64,000 nucleotides of DNA, taken from the NCBI GenBank assembly GCA_000442125.1, contig KE546971.1, forward strand, positions 1,366,583 through 1,430,582, written 5' to 3'. The translations under genes were made by a program, and so were the position numbers. The DNA comes from Opeltia flavorubescens (taxonomy: Eukaryota > Ascomycota > Lecanoromycetes > Teloschistales > Teloschistaceae). A model generated the notes under the pieces. The model was not told the origin of the DNA, made no database searches, and was given only the letters and a program-made list of their open reading frames with translations. Below, piece after piece: positions 23,532 to 36,600 of the stretch. Every line of letters starts with the position of its first letter. Position 1 is the stretch's first letter.

Positions 23532-25307
23532 ATGGCCTCGGTAGATATTCCCAAGCAGTACAAAGCCGCCGTCTATGATGAGCCCGGCAAAGTCTCCACC
23601 AAGATCGAGTCTCTCGACACCCCGGAGCCGGGACCGGGCGAGGTCTTGATTAATATGTACATCTGTCTCCATCGTCCTGGATTGGTCGTTCGATATTTTG
23701 CTCATCAATTTCCCTAGAACACACTCAGGCGTCTGCCACAGTGACCTGGGCATCATGGAAAATTCCGTATTTCATTCCTGTCTCATCCCAAACCTCAACC
23801 CTCGTTTCAATTCCGTTCTTTCAACTCTGACTGACCCACAACTTCTTTTTTTCCGTCCGTAAAAGTGGGCGTCCCTCCCATACCCCACACAGAAAGGCCA
23901 AATTGGCGGCCACGAAGGCGTTGGAGTCATTGTGAAAATGGGTCCTGCGACCGAGCGTGCCGTTGTGAAAGTCGGCCAAAGGGTTGGTATTAAGTGGGTT
24001 GCTGGGATCTGCGGGAGTTGCCCGCCTTGCCTGGAGGGCTATGATGGCTTGTGCCAATCGGCGAAGGTTAGCGGGTACTATACGTAAGTTTCACTCTTTT
24101 CTCAGCCAGGGAAGGCAAAGGAGGTAAAGAAAAGGATGCTTGATTAGAGTATTTGACGCCAAGGGCAGAGATTGATGGATCAGAGTAGACCAGGGACTTT
24201 TCAGCAGTATGTGATTAGCCAAGCGGATTATGTGACGCCTATACCGGATGGTCTGAAGTCTGAAGATGCTGCGGTGAGTGTTTCGTTGGATCTCCGTTGC
24301 TGGGGGCTGTCAAGCTTATTCTTGCCAGCCGATGCTCTGTGCTGGAGTTACGACGTATGCTGCTCTGAGACGTTCACAGGCGAAGTCTGGCCAGTGGGTG
24401 GTGATTTCGGGCGCTGGAGGAGGTTTGGGTAACGATGATTGCTTCAATCAATCCCATTTAATTGCAATTGACTGACCTTTACCCCTGAAAGGCCATATCG
24501 CTGTACAGGTGAGTTGGACACATCGGGTACGAGAATCATATGCACATTACTGAGTATTCCGAAAGCTTGCCAATCGAGGAATGGCAATGCGTGTCATCGG
24601 TATCGATGCCGGCTCGAAAGAAAAACTCGTCCGGGACTGTGGAGCGGAGCACTTCATCGACGTGACCAAGCACGACGATAAGTCCATCGTCGAAGAAGTC
24701 GTCAAGACTGCAGGCGGGCTAGGTGCTAGTGCTGTCATCATGTAAGTACGGGGGTTTGGTAGTTGGGATCCAGGTTGTATTCCTGTGTGTGAGCTAACGT
24801 GACTATCAATCAGATGTACCGCGAGCAACAAAGCGTATGCTCAAGCGATAGACATGGTCCGATTTGGAGGAACCGTCGTGTGGTGAGTAAAGCTTACATG
24901 GTTTTCTATAAATCTTCAGGATAACCAGCTCTGACTCATATTAGTGTTGGCGTCCCAGAAGGAACACCCGAACCAATTGCGACCGCATTTCCGGGAAAAT
25001 TGATAATGCAAGGGGTTACCATCGCCAGCGTCGCGGTTGGAAACAGGAGAGATGCTAATGAAGTAATGGACTTCGCTGCTCGAGGTGAGAATGGGACCTC
25101 TTCTGCACTAGACGCGATATATGTGGTCCTGACCTTGACACTAGGCGTCGTCAATACCTTCTTACGCACTGAGAAGATGGAGAAACTCACCGATGTGGGT
25201 GATAATCATCGGCAGCGGCATTACACTGATAGCTGACGAGCAAACAGGTCTTTCAAGAACTCAAGGAAGGCAAACTAAGCGGTCGTGTAGTAATTGATAT
25301 GCAGTAA
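23532..25307 (+). CDS. ADH1: Zinc-dependent alcohol dehydrogenase
   Basis: Medium-chain NAD(P)-dependent alcohol dehydrogenase interconverting ethanol-type alcohols and aldehydes in the cytosol. Eleven exons join in phase to 362 residues: 23532-23656, 23718-23766, 23866-24083, 24189-24273, 24329-24428, 24492-24508, 24566-24741, 24814-24882, 24945-25084, 25145-25194 and 25248-25307. Catalytic zinc ligands are seen in GVCHSD and GGHEGVG. The structural zinc loop [15 protein letters not shown] has all four Cys. The dinucleotide fold shows [12 protein letters not shown]. The end [17 protein letters not shown] is typical of the yeast ADH1 family. Exon 6 is only 17 nt. The high intron number is unusual for a gene often highly expressed. 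The gene symbol is by family, not proven orthology. Confidence 0.93.
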
Positions 25308-25639
25308 GGCAAGACAAAGTAAAACCAAAAAGTCCGAATTTCATCACGAAGTATCAGATATTCAGTACAAACAGCCGCTCCGTATTGTTTTCTCCAAGTG
25401 TACATATGTGTACAGTCCCGCTGGTAGAAAATGATTAAATAATGCAGGGAACCAGCCCAGCATACATTGCCAAATGGGTGAATATCGAGAAGTGAAAGGA
25501 ACGGTTGACATGATAGAGGCCAGCCGGACAAAGTTGGTATACCAGTTTACGGATTTCAGAATGTACGAACCTCTGAGACCGCCAGCCTTTATTCAGTCAC
25601 AACGAGCGAAAAATCCCGTCTTCTTTAATTACTGTAATA
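25308..25639. other. Convergent 3' regions
   Basis: 332 bp between the stop of the alcohol dehydrogenase and the stop of the SWIM protein on the other strand. Nothing else is seen. Confidence 0.5.
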
Positions 25640-27163
25640 TCACCCGAACCGTCTACGCTGGCTCTCCCTTTGATCTTCAAGCGTGGGCCGCCGCTGTACT
25701 GAGCTTGAGCTAGGCTCAAACGCCTCAGCCGTGTAGTCTTGAATCATCTTCTCCAATTTCGTGTAGGCAACAGGTGGATGATCTTCATCGGACTCAAGTT
25801 CGCGAATCTGATCTACAATGTTCGTAAACCTCTCGATCAAATGCCTCCACTCGTTAGTTGGCATCTGCTGAAGCCGATCGACCACGAATGTCTCTTTCAT
25901 CCAGATAGGGGCCGACGCCGCGAATCGCGGCGGATCATGGATCAGATAGGCGTAAAGATTCCGATTTCGCTCTGGTTCATCATCCCTTGTTCCCCTGTCC
26001 CAATGGATGCGGTAAAAGACATCCTCATTCCGGTTGCATACCTCTTGGAAGATTTCAGTTAAGATTTCAGCTACTTTTGTGACCACCGTCGTACTGAGCG
26101 GGCCATTGGATGTCCTGAGGCTCCGAGCTTGACAGATTTGATCGATGAGAAAACGGAGCGTTCTTGCCGTCTTGGGTACATCTTGATTGTTGCTTTCTGA
26201 AGGGCCATTCTCCACATAGCTGTCAAGCTTCACGAACGCATCCCTGGCTCTCATGCGCAATTTGGAAAAGTGCGTATTGGCGCAGATATCGTGGTTTATG
26301 ACTCTGCGAATGCGCTTGAAAACCGACTCATCTTGCGTGGCCAGGCGGTAAATGGTTGCTGCCAGGCTATCTGGGACATAGAAATTTTCTGGCTGTTCGT
26401 CCGAAGCTACATCTGTGAAGTCCTGGCCATATTCATCAGGAAGCTTTGCATTATCGAAGACCGAAAGCATATCACGGATTTGCTCCGCACGAATATCAGG
26501 GATGATGGGGCTGAGAATGGCTTCAACGGCATCATCTGAGTCTGATGCCAGCTCATCATGAGTTGCGTTGAGAAAGGTAGGTAGGGAGGGCAATTGGGAT
26601 CCTATGACCCCGTATAACGTTGAGGCCCGTGTGATGACGTCCATGCGGCCAAGACCGCTCGTCGCTGAGGCCGTCGAGGTATCAAGCAGAGCATTGAGTC
26701 CATCGAAGAGCCACTGGGCCGAGGTCAGTCTACTGGATTAATAAGTCTGCATCATACTTACGTAGATGTGAGTGCATATCGCCCTGGTACTTTGGTAGTC
26801 CTCACAGGTACATTCGACATGTTGACCTCTTTCAACTGGATTGTAGATCCTAACGCTCACAGGTCTGTTCAACTGGAACGCAAAATAAGCACCGTGCTCT
26901 GATTCATGACGTCGTACTCGATCAACGAAGAAGTCTGCTCGGATGCCTGAGATTGCTCGGCTTGCGGAAGGAGGTGACATGTCTCGCAGATTGTAGAAAA
27001 GGCCTGAGTGTCCTTGTACGGGATTAGCAGGAGCGGGAGCAGAGGCGCCTTGAGAAACAGGAGGTCCTCCCCGGCCCCGGGCTTGACCGCTGCCTCGCCC
27101 TCGAGCACGTTGTGATCGAGTTGTTGGCATGTCTGCTATTGAGAGATGCTGGAATGAATTCAT
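25640..27163 (-). CDS. SWIM-type zinc finger protein
   Basis: Exons 27163-26762 and 26713-25640 are separated by a 48-nt intron (GTAAGT to CCCAG) and encode about 491 residues (480 if the inner ATG at 27130 is used). The N terminus is Arg/Gly-rich (RSQRARGRGSGQARGRGG), an RGG-like nucleic-acid-binding style. The zinc site is C-T-C-E-D-Y then ICTHIY at about residues 118-133, the C-x-C...C-x-H pattern of SWIM domains. The intron falls right after the last ligand and restores HIYWLFDGLN. The rest is helical with no known fold. SWIM domains bind DNA, RNA or proteins; the exact role here is unknown. The ATG at 27130 begins the sequence most likely conserved. Confidence 0.85.
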
Positions 27164-29839
27164 GGGCAAACAATGTCAGTCGAGGATAGTAGATATAGGG
27201 AAACATGTTGCCAATTAGCTTCCTCGAAGCGTTCATATGGTTCTCTCAAAACCAGGCAACCACTTAGGGCAGGGCGAAGAAGAGCTCTAGAAAAGACGGC
27301 GAGCTTCAGCCCCTACGCGGCGTCTGTCTCCAAACGCAGTCAATAACCACTCGGTTCGCTCGGAAGCCGCGCCAGAGACGATGGCCCGAAGAGCCAACGC
27401 ATTTCTCGAAATCCTATTGGCAACAACGGGTCCCTGGCTTAAGGTTGAGCGGTTAGGGAAGCGGAGGATCTCGCGGCCGATTTATGACAGTGACTGGGGC
27501 TTGGGTGGAATGATTTGCCAGCAAAGATCTAGCAGTAAGCCATGTCCAATCTGAAGATGAAGAGGAGAGGCTCAGGGGCCATTAGGATGACTTTGACCCG
27601 AGTCCACGAAGTAAGTGCAAGCGATGGTGGAGTAGAGTGGAACAGGCGAGGATCAAGGAGCATTTCGCGTTACTAGCATCGGAGAGTATCTCGAGCTACG
27701 TCCGGATCTTTGTCCATGTTCGGAGGGGCTGATAAAGAAATTGACGTAAAGCGTGAAGATAGAAGACAGGAATAGGAAGGGGAAGAATAACAGCAAGAGA
27801 AACTAATACTAGGCGTTAGCCCGAGTAAAGCGGATGCATCTCAAGAGTTGCGGCACGGTTGAGCACAGTTTTCTTCTTCGAAGGTTCACGGACAGAAAAT
27901 AGCCTTCTCCGACACAAGCGGGTCCAAGAGCAAAGTTCGCGAAGGCAAGGCAGACATGAAATGGAGATAACGTGACCACAAGAATAGACCTAGCTTTGTG
28001 CGACATTGAGCATGTCCATTGCCGTACGGATAAAGGTCAACCTTTGACCAAGAGAGCCGTATGCCTAGAATACCGTTGCGGCAGCGGTAAGCGAAATCAT
28101 CAGGTCTTGCCGCGTCATATCCAATCATTATACGCTTGATACACGGAGAGAGACTCATCAATTCCTGATCGCAACGAGTATGGGATATGAAACCGAGCTC
28201 AGCCTGCTGGCTTCGACTTTGGACTATACGTTGTAGTATCTGTGAGGCTCAAAAGGTCCAGATTAAGGTTAAGAAGCCTCGAGGCGTCCCACGAATGATT
28301 GGATGAGAGAGTCTGAAAAGATGAAGTGCAAGCGCAACAAGCGGGACGAGACGTCCCATCCGTCGCTGGAGGCGTCGCTCTGGGCTGGGGCTGAGTTTCG
28401 ATTCAACGACATGCCAACCTCACTAACTTGATCCGCTCTTCAGTACTCATTATTGTCCTCCTCTCTGATGACATGCCATGCCATTAGTCATGCGGATATG
28501 ATCTCCCATCCTCCGACTGTAGTTCTGCAAAAGTTGAGGGTCTCCGCCATGCCATTGAGAGCTACAATTCACAGCAATGCTCCATTGGCAATTCTCTAAG
28601 CTATTAATGAGTAGGTCACTTGGCCGTTTACATCTTAAAAGGATTTTTCTGCTCCGTTCTCCGAGTCCCCTGATCTGTCAGTGGTGGATCTATCTCAGGA
28701 AAGACTTGTAGGAGGTCAGTGCCTGACTGCAATATTTAGGTCAATCTCTAAGGCGTTTACACACCAAGTACAGGAAAGATTGGGGAAACACATGATATTG
28801 ACCTTCCGATAATTGTATAGTCGTAATGACATTCGTTTTTTCCTGACAAGAAAGTTTGACTCACATAGTTAACAATCAAAGATCATTGCCATATTGCATG
28901 TTCCGGGGTCCTCTCTTCGAATCTACGAATTTCCTCCGAAACGTGTGGAAACTCTCTTTTGTTCTTTCCTAATCCAAATATATCTCGATTATGTTGTAAC
29001 GCAAACCATTTTCAAACCTGTTTTCTATAAGCTTTTTGAATTACAGAACTACCAGATGCTCAGCATAGCTTGTCATTTTTCGATCACCAGAAAGGTAACA
29101 GTATAGTCTTAGTTTAAAATCAGTTCTCGTTTATCTGAATCGATATTTTGGATCAGGACTGCCAGAATTCGTCTTCTTACTGTGCTCGTGGCCGTGCGCC
29201 ATGTGATTGACTGTTCCCCAATCAAGTGNCCCGTTCGGAAGCTCTTCATGGTGCCTGCTCTACGACATACCGTCACCATTACAGTTCACCAAAGGAGACG
29301 ATTGTTAGTAGATCATGAGCAAGCACGAACTGTGATACGCGTCGGAAGCCCATGTAGATTTTCAATACTGCAGCGTAAAGAGAGACGAAAACCAAGACTC
29401 TGACTTCTTATTCCGATCGGACACGATCGCCACTAGTCGCCATCGGTTGGCTAACAGTCGCCCGCGGATTGAAAAATAACAATAGCCGCCATAACGCTCG
29501 ATAAAGATAGCAATATAAATACATCCTACTCTGATGATAATATAAAACAGATTCTTACTTTTTAGGGAATTGCAAAACCAGTCTCAATGGATCAAACCAT
29601 TAGCCAAGAAACCCCCCTGCATTCCCGCCCATGGTATCATTGAGCCGAATTCATCATTCCACCATCACCATGTTTTTTGCACGTTGCCCCTGCTCATTCG
29701 CCTGCAATGCTGGCAGAAGCCACCATCGTGTACTGGGCTCTGCTGGATCAGTGCTCGCTCGCTAATCTGGCTGGAATACCGACGGAAAAAGCATATGGGG
29801 CTCCTTAATGGAGCAAGAAAATGCAAAATAAAGGATCCA
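27164..29839. other. Long gene-poor interval
   Basis: About 2.7 kb with only short overlapping frames, none with recognisable protein features or joinable splice sites. It contains the single N at 29229. It should hold the SWIM gene promoter and the 3' end of the zinc-finger factor. A lineage-specific or noncoding transcript cannot be excluded. Confidence 0.4.
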
Positions 29840-31910
29840 CTATCGCGGGGTGGAAAGCTGACCCTTGAGCGACCCGACTTCTTCCTGAAGTCGATCAATC
29901 TTGACCTCCAGACTTCGAATGTAGGCCCACAAACGATCATTGCCCTGGTTGTAGGGATGCTGGCTTCCCTCCCCACTTTGGCTGGACAGGCTATTGTTCC
30001 CGGATTGTGGTGGAAAACCGGGGGAGGAAACACTACCGCCACTTCCATGGGGATTAGGATGCATAGGGGGAGGTGCACCCGCCTGGGTATGCAGTGTGAA
30101 TCTGAGATCAGGCGGTGGCAACCCTGGTAAAGAAGGCAGGTGGGGGGCTCCTGGATGTCCTGAAGGGGGCATAGGTGGTAGTCCCATCGGAGGTGGCGAA
30201 TTTCGTGTACTGGTTCTCCGTCCAAACTGTTGTTGCTGATACTGCTGTGTTAGGCTTGGGGATCGATTACGGTTAATACCGGACTCGGGATGGCCTAGCT
30301 GATGACTGCCAGGTGACAATGGCTTCGGAGACTCCGTCATCCCTCCACCTTGGGCAAAGACATTTTGGTTGGGGGTTTGAAAAGTTGAGCTGCTGGAGAC
30401 TTGATTGAATGACGCCTGTCTAGGAGAGTTTGAGTTATTCGATCCAGCACTTGGACTGGCCATGGGTGGGTACAATCCCCCAGGGTTCGGTTGGCGACCA
30501 GCGATCGGGGGATATGTACTTGGTTGTCGCGCAGCGTAAGATGTATGACCATCCGAAGATAAATGGTTTGGAGCGTCGTGCCGTTTGATGCTCGGCAGGC
30601 TCCCTTTTCGAGAATGTGCAGCCTCATTGTCATCGTCCATCCCGTCTGGTTCATGTGAGGCTTCGCCCGTATACATCAGACCTGTGGATTAGCGTTAGGC
30701 TGAGCGATAGTAAATCTTTGCTGTCTGATGTGAAGAACCTACCATGCATAGTTTCATCTGGATCTGGTTCATCGCCACCTAAGCTAGATCGTCGGCCAGC
30801 GCAACCTCCTGCGCCTTTGGAGTGCCTAGCAAGCGCATCCCCTCTAGCAAAGGACCGATGACATTTTGGACATGTGTGAGGTCGTTCACCGGTATGCAGC
30901 TTCGAATGCCTTTTCAAATCATGTAGTCTGCGGAATCGGCTTTCGCATGTATCACAATAGTACGGCTTTTCGTGGGAATGTGTAAGGAGATGCGACTTAA
31001 GGTTGTGATGGCGGGTGAAAGTAGTGGAGCAGTAAGGGCCTACAAAGCGTTAACTCGAAGATGACGGCTGGAGAATCTTTCAGGACCCACATTGATGTTT
31101 CTTCGTCGACGAAGGTGACTTCGACTCACTGTCTCGCCTGAAACCCGAATGTGTGTTACGTCTACGATCCGCCTGCGGGAAGTTTGGTAATGGGCCAGGG
31201 TACGTAAGAGCCTTGTCCGCACGATTATCTCCTGGATCTGTTTCTTGCCTCCGGGGTCTTTGCAGATCAGAGTTCGATTGCGGTTCATCGTCATTGATCA
31301 TGCTTTCGTCCATTCGGCCCGGGCTGGCTACCGGGGCACCGTTACCTTCCATTACCTTTGCTGCAGATGTTTCCTCACCCGGCCCGAAGCTAGATGATGG
31401 CGTTGAGCTCTGCTGCATCTGAGCAATCCCAATGTGGGGCGCCTGCAGCTTCTGGACTCCCTCAGCTGCATCGGATTTTGGCTCGATCGCATTGTTTACC
31501 GCATCCGAAACATGCTCCGGTCGGTTGACACTGACCATTTGTTTCCCCTGCAGCGCGAGAAGCGCGACTCTAGCAGAATTTGGACTTGTCTGGCGATCTG
31601 AGGAAAGTTCTTGTGATTGCTGGTTTTTTCTCTGGTCGAGAAGTGCTTGAGCTGCGGTAAGAGTCGGAGGGGAGACACTGTATTTCGGAGAGAGCGGTCC
31701 AGGAGTCGTGGCTACAGGGGTGGAGCGGTTGGCTGATACTTGACTCGAGTCTTCACCAGCACGACGACGTTTACGGGGACTTTCAGGCTTGAGAAAACCG
31801 GTGGCACGACTTCTCCGCGCCGTCAATGTGGACTCTGAAGGACCGGACGATATCTGAGGCGCGGGCGAGGAGGCGTCTGTTGGTATAGCTGGAACTGCAG
31901 CTTCGGCCAT
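29840..31910 (-). CDS. C2H2 zinc finger transcription factor
   Basis: Exons 31910-31091, 31039-30743 and 30681-29840 join in phase to 652 residues. The first exon is a Ser/Pro-rich region with a basic patch (SPRKRRRAG, possible nuclear signal). Three adjacent fingers lie across exon 2 (about residues 273-355): HQCPYCSTTFTRHHNLKSH formed across the junction, CDTCESRFRRLHDLKRH, then CPKCHRSFARGDALARH followed by GAGGC. The third ends in Cys rather than His, so it is C2HC. The C terminus is Pro/Gln/Ser-rich, ending in a short leucine-type coiled coil (LEVKIDRLQEEVGSLKG) that may mediate dimerisation. It should be a nuclear DNA-binding regulator. The target is unknown, and I do not assign it to a named yeast factor. 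Confidence 0.9.
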
Positions 31911-33659
31911 CTACAGAATGGAGGGTAGGTTCTTGTCGAGTACAGGTTCTTATTGAGCAGCGTCTGTAGGAATGACGTGTCAGCTTGCATTTACAAATGT
32001 GTAAATAACATTTACAGATGCGTAAAGAATTCAAGCTGGCAAAAGGAGGACGGAAGAACTATCCGTCTCATATGTTATTAGCAGTCTTCCCTATGGTAGA
32101 CTACATTGTCCATGACCTAAACATAACACTGAGCGCAGAACGGCCGCGCTAGACCTGGCCAAAGAGCAGGTACAAGAAACGATGTCGCGATGGACTTACA
32201 TATCAATTGCAAAGATTTGGAGTACTGGCGCCAAAGCGATCACCTGAAAGCTGCAGATGTTTCAATGTAAGCACCCTTTCCCTTCCAAAGCGCAGCTCGG
32301 CGAGAGGACGTTGATCAAACAGAGGACGCATTCCCCGCGTACAAGGAGAATGAGAAAGCGGTTCGGTCTTTCAAAGATCCGATCGGAGTCGAGAAGAACG
32401 GGGGGTGCAAGGGGAAGAGTATGTTGTGAAGAAGCGTGGTTGGAGAATGGGCCGTCAGCTGTGTTTTGCGAGTTGTCAGCCTCAAAACGCCACAAATGTT
32501 GCGCAGGTACTAGGAGGCCGAAAGGGCAGGATGGATGAAGAACAGATCCTGGAATTAAACAAAGATTGGATGGTCGACGATAGATTCAGATCGACTTCCT
32601 GAGTCTGCTGAGCCCAAGGGTGATTGACGGGCCAAACAACAATGGGCAAAAGGCAGATTGTTCGGAACTTGCTTTGACTAAGAGACCTAAGGTTGCAGTC
32701 GCAATGCGGGAGCGACGTCACAGCCAGCGGGTGGCCAGTCAGTGCCTCGAGGGTTATGCTGATCGGCCCAGCTGGGTGGCTGAGTGCGGTGAATGCTTTT
32801 TGCAATTGCCGTTTTAGTACGGAATAGGAGTGGCTGGGGTGGCCGGGGGGCAATGAAGATGGCGAAGAAGACGTGGAAGACTGTTGGGGGGAGCTGAGGA
32901 TGACTGATGATTGGATCAGTGCTTCACTAAAGTGGATGAGCCTATGAATTGCTGGGAATTACTGTTGAACGCGATTTCGGATCCGATCTAGGGCGCTTTC
33001 GACCCCTCGACTTCACTACCAGTCTTTTCCTGGCTCCATGCCATCGGATGCTATTACTACTGAAAACATTGATGGCTTTATAATCGAGTCAATCCTCACA
33101 GTACGAGATCCTTAACAGAGGACGGTCTATAAATGGCCTCCTAAAACGTCATAAGCTACTGTTTCCTACCCGCTCATCCACTCTTCGTCCTTGACTGTCA
33201 TCGGTCTAAGCAGTACAAGCAGCCACGGTGACGCCGCGGCTGCCGTGGCGTTAAGGTCTGGAGCGCTCTACGAATAACCTCAACTGCTCCTTCAATCTGG
33301 CGCTGCACGAGTGCCATTGACAGTATTAAATATTGACATTAGCTGCTATACAATCTCTTGCGTACTTCTCGGTCCAAAATGTGGAAACGTTGCCTTGTAA
33401 TACACCATCTTGGACCCGGCTCCAACACCATCGACGCCATCAGTCGAAAGTATATACACGCGAGCAGAACGTTACTGACTCCTATCAACTGACGCCTTGA
33501 AACGCTAATATTGAGCTGATAACGTTGTTTCGACATACGGAAAAGTGAAAAGAAATTCGTAAAGGTGTCCCATATGTCGTAAATATATTAGGTATTGACT
33601 TCTTTGATCTTTCACTCCTTGACCGGTCGAGGGTTGAGCAGAGCACCTAGGCAGAATGT
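31911..33659. promoter_or_regulatory. Long upstream region of the zinc-finger gene
   Basis: About 1.75 kb between the zinc-finger start codon and the stop of the next minus-strand gene. A 5' leader with small upstream open frames is likely close to 31911-32500. No defined motif is assigned. Confidence 0.4.
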
Positions 33660-36600
33660 CTAAGGCATCCCAGCTTCGGCTGCTCTCTGTGCATTTCTCT
33701 TCTTCGCGTCTTCCAGTGCCTTACGGACCCTTTGCTCGTGCTCTGGATCTGCGTTCGACGAACTCTTGGGCATGTTGTTGGCCTGCGCATGCCCGCCTTG
33801 AACGCCTAGGAAGCATAGTAACTTGACGATCTCATCATTCGTACGTCTCGAGTCTTCACGGATGAGTGCTAGCCGGTGTTGGAGATCTCGCATCAATTTC
33901 GTATCTTCTTTTGCCCGCTCATCCTTGAGCCGTTCAAACGTTGGCGGGTCGGCGTTGGCAAGTTTGGCCGTTGCCACTGAGAGTTCATAGTCTGCTGCGT
34001 TGAGGAGCATATCGGCAACGTGGAACGTTTGCACAATCTGTTCCGAGCTGCTCGCCAAGACCGCTGTCACCGTCTTGGCTTTGTTCACTTCATCCAAGCC
34101 AAGGCCTGGCTCGCTTGCCGGCGCTGATGCGAATGCCCGCCCAGATGCAATCCGACGGACGGCCTTCATGACAGCTTCCATGTAGTCTTGATTGGCTCCC
34201 ACGCTACTCAAGTCAGCACTGTAGTAACTCAATCTTGTATCAGCCTTCTGACTTACCCTCGGAGTGTGTTCTGATCAAGAACGTCCATGAGGCGGTTGGC
34301 TCGAACATTCCTCTGTTTACAGTAGTCCGCAATCGCTTTTTTTTCCGCACGCTCGAACTGCTTTTCCAGCTGCTTGACCTTGTTTACGTTTCCGAGCGTG
34401 TACCAGGCAGCTACCTCGGTCTTCTTCAGTCGCCGATCTCTTTCAAGAACGGCCTCGAACGCTTTTTGATGTCGGATCTCCAACTTTTGGTGAAGGGCAA
34501 GTAGAGCACTCATCGTTGGCGCAAGTGCGTATTGACCATTTGCTGCCTCAAACATGTCCTTGCCTGCCAAAGTCTCGTGGGCGAGCCCACTGTATTGTTC
34601 GTACAGCGGACCAAGCTGGTCAATTTCAAAATGAAGTCGAGTCCAAACGGCATCAAAAACTTCTTCCACAAATGTCTGATACTCTGCTCGGTCTTCTTCC
34701 GTCTTGCGAGCAGCCTCTGCCCTTTTGAATTCAGACTCTAGCTCCGAGATATCACCGTATCCAATCTCATCGTCGTTGAAAAGAGCATCAATCCGCTGCT
34801 CAGATTCCCCTTGCCTGACCTGCCTTTCTCTTTCGTGATCACTTCGGATCTGCTTCACTTTGGTGTCCCAAGCAACCACATGTTGATGGATGAAAGTAAA
34901 TTCATCCGGTACAGCGTTCATACCAAGCTGGAGGCCCGACAACTCCAGAGCGCCGTTGGGAATTTGACCCGATGGAGGCAGCACTGCAATCAGCGGGTCA
35001 AAGTCAGCTCTTTCGAACCGGCGAAGATCGAGCGGTAGATCCTGCTCCATTGTCGTTGAAGCTTGAGCTTGCGGTTCAGCATCCGAAGAATGATGCCTGG
35101 GACTCGTTTGAGATTGATCAAAAAAATCAGATGTGTCAACCTGGCGATCAGTCGCAGTTGACGTCGAGCTATGTTGATCGTGATTCGCTGTGACAGTCCT
35201 GGTGTCATGTTCCGTACGAACCTCCATTGGCTCAATCTTCAGCGCTGCATAAGGTCTGAAAGAAGCTCGACGGTCTACTGGCTGGTCAGAATCATCAATA
35301 TACCCTTGGCTGTAGCGAAAAGGGGTATAGATAGGCTTCTCGTCAGGTGTTTGCCGCTTTGGAAATTCTCTTATTGAATCACCATTTAGACCATCATCTG
35401 TACTCTGGCCTAACGGAGGAATGGCTTTTTGCGGACCTCTCGCTTGAGTTTGCACAGGTCGTCCTCCGGGACTATAAACCTCGGATGCATCCTCCTCCAC
35501 AACTTTTTGCAGTTGACCACTAGAAGCATCTAACATACTACCAGGTCCCTCTCCTGCATACGGGGGTTCTATCTTTTCTTCTACTAAACCTTTCGATCGT
35601 GCAAGGGGAGATTTTTTCAGATTGGGAGACATCAAAGCCGCTGATTGGGTTACATTGGCCTCGTTCTCCTTGGCATCCAGCGGTAAAGCAGGAAGAGCCT
35701 TAGAAGCGGGACGTCGAATTGACAAAGTTCTAGTTCGGCGGATTGGGATATCTCTGCCGGTTGATAGCGGATCGTTCTCTTGCTCATCATCTGCTCCGTA
35801 AAGTACAGCCCTCAACTTCCATTCTTTCTTTACAAAAGCCTTGAACATGTTAAGTTTCTCTCCCTCGGTAGAAGCCCGAGCCTCTTCGCGGAGCATAGCC
35901 ACGTAACGATTCAGAGATGCCTTACCCCACGGATCGAGGTCAGCGTAAGGATGTTCCATTTCCTTTATTTTCGACAAAACACTCCCGTTAGACCCTATGC
36001 TTCTTCGCTTAATGGAATTTTCTCTAGAAAGGTCAAGTGCATCTGGAACCATGGCCGTCTTGTCTGGTGAAGGCTGGTGTTCATCTTCTTGCTGAGCCCT
36101 CGTTGAGTCTTTGGACAACTGCTCAGTGTCTTCCTGCTGACTGTTGGACAAAGCCGCTTTCTGGTCTTCCATAGATTTGTCGTCTGTTATCGCCGCCCAA
36201 TCACTAGACTGGACGTCGAGAACAGCATTAGGCAACTCTTCCTTGTCCTGCTTGGTAGAGCTCGATATCCTAGCCCCGATCAACGAATCTTCTGTGACGT
36301 TGTGGCTATCTCCGCTCGTCTTCTCGTATCCCAGCCCTAAGACTTGTGGCCCTCTCTGGGGTTGCTCGAAGGGGAATTGTGGCAGATACGTCGTTTCGCT
36401 GCGCCCATTTCTCGACTGCTGCTTTGCGGCAGAATCTTCTTCAGCTTTATCGGATGTCTGAGTAGCTGGTTGGTCAAACCTTCCTAGTTTCGTTGGATTA
36501 TTAGGATCGGCGTCCAAGTCCAGATTATGGTCAAGCTGACCCTGATGTTGCTTCGTATCCACCTCACCAGAAGTAATCGACTCAATACTATTCTGATGAG

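Noticed and set aside
29182-29403. 73-codon frame across the N at 29229
   Set aside because: It contains an ambiguous codon and has random-looking composition, with no homology that I recognise.
30337-30654. 105-codon minus-strand frame in the zinc-finger gene
   Set aside because: It is an out-of-phase shadow of the Pro/Ser-rich third exon.
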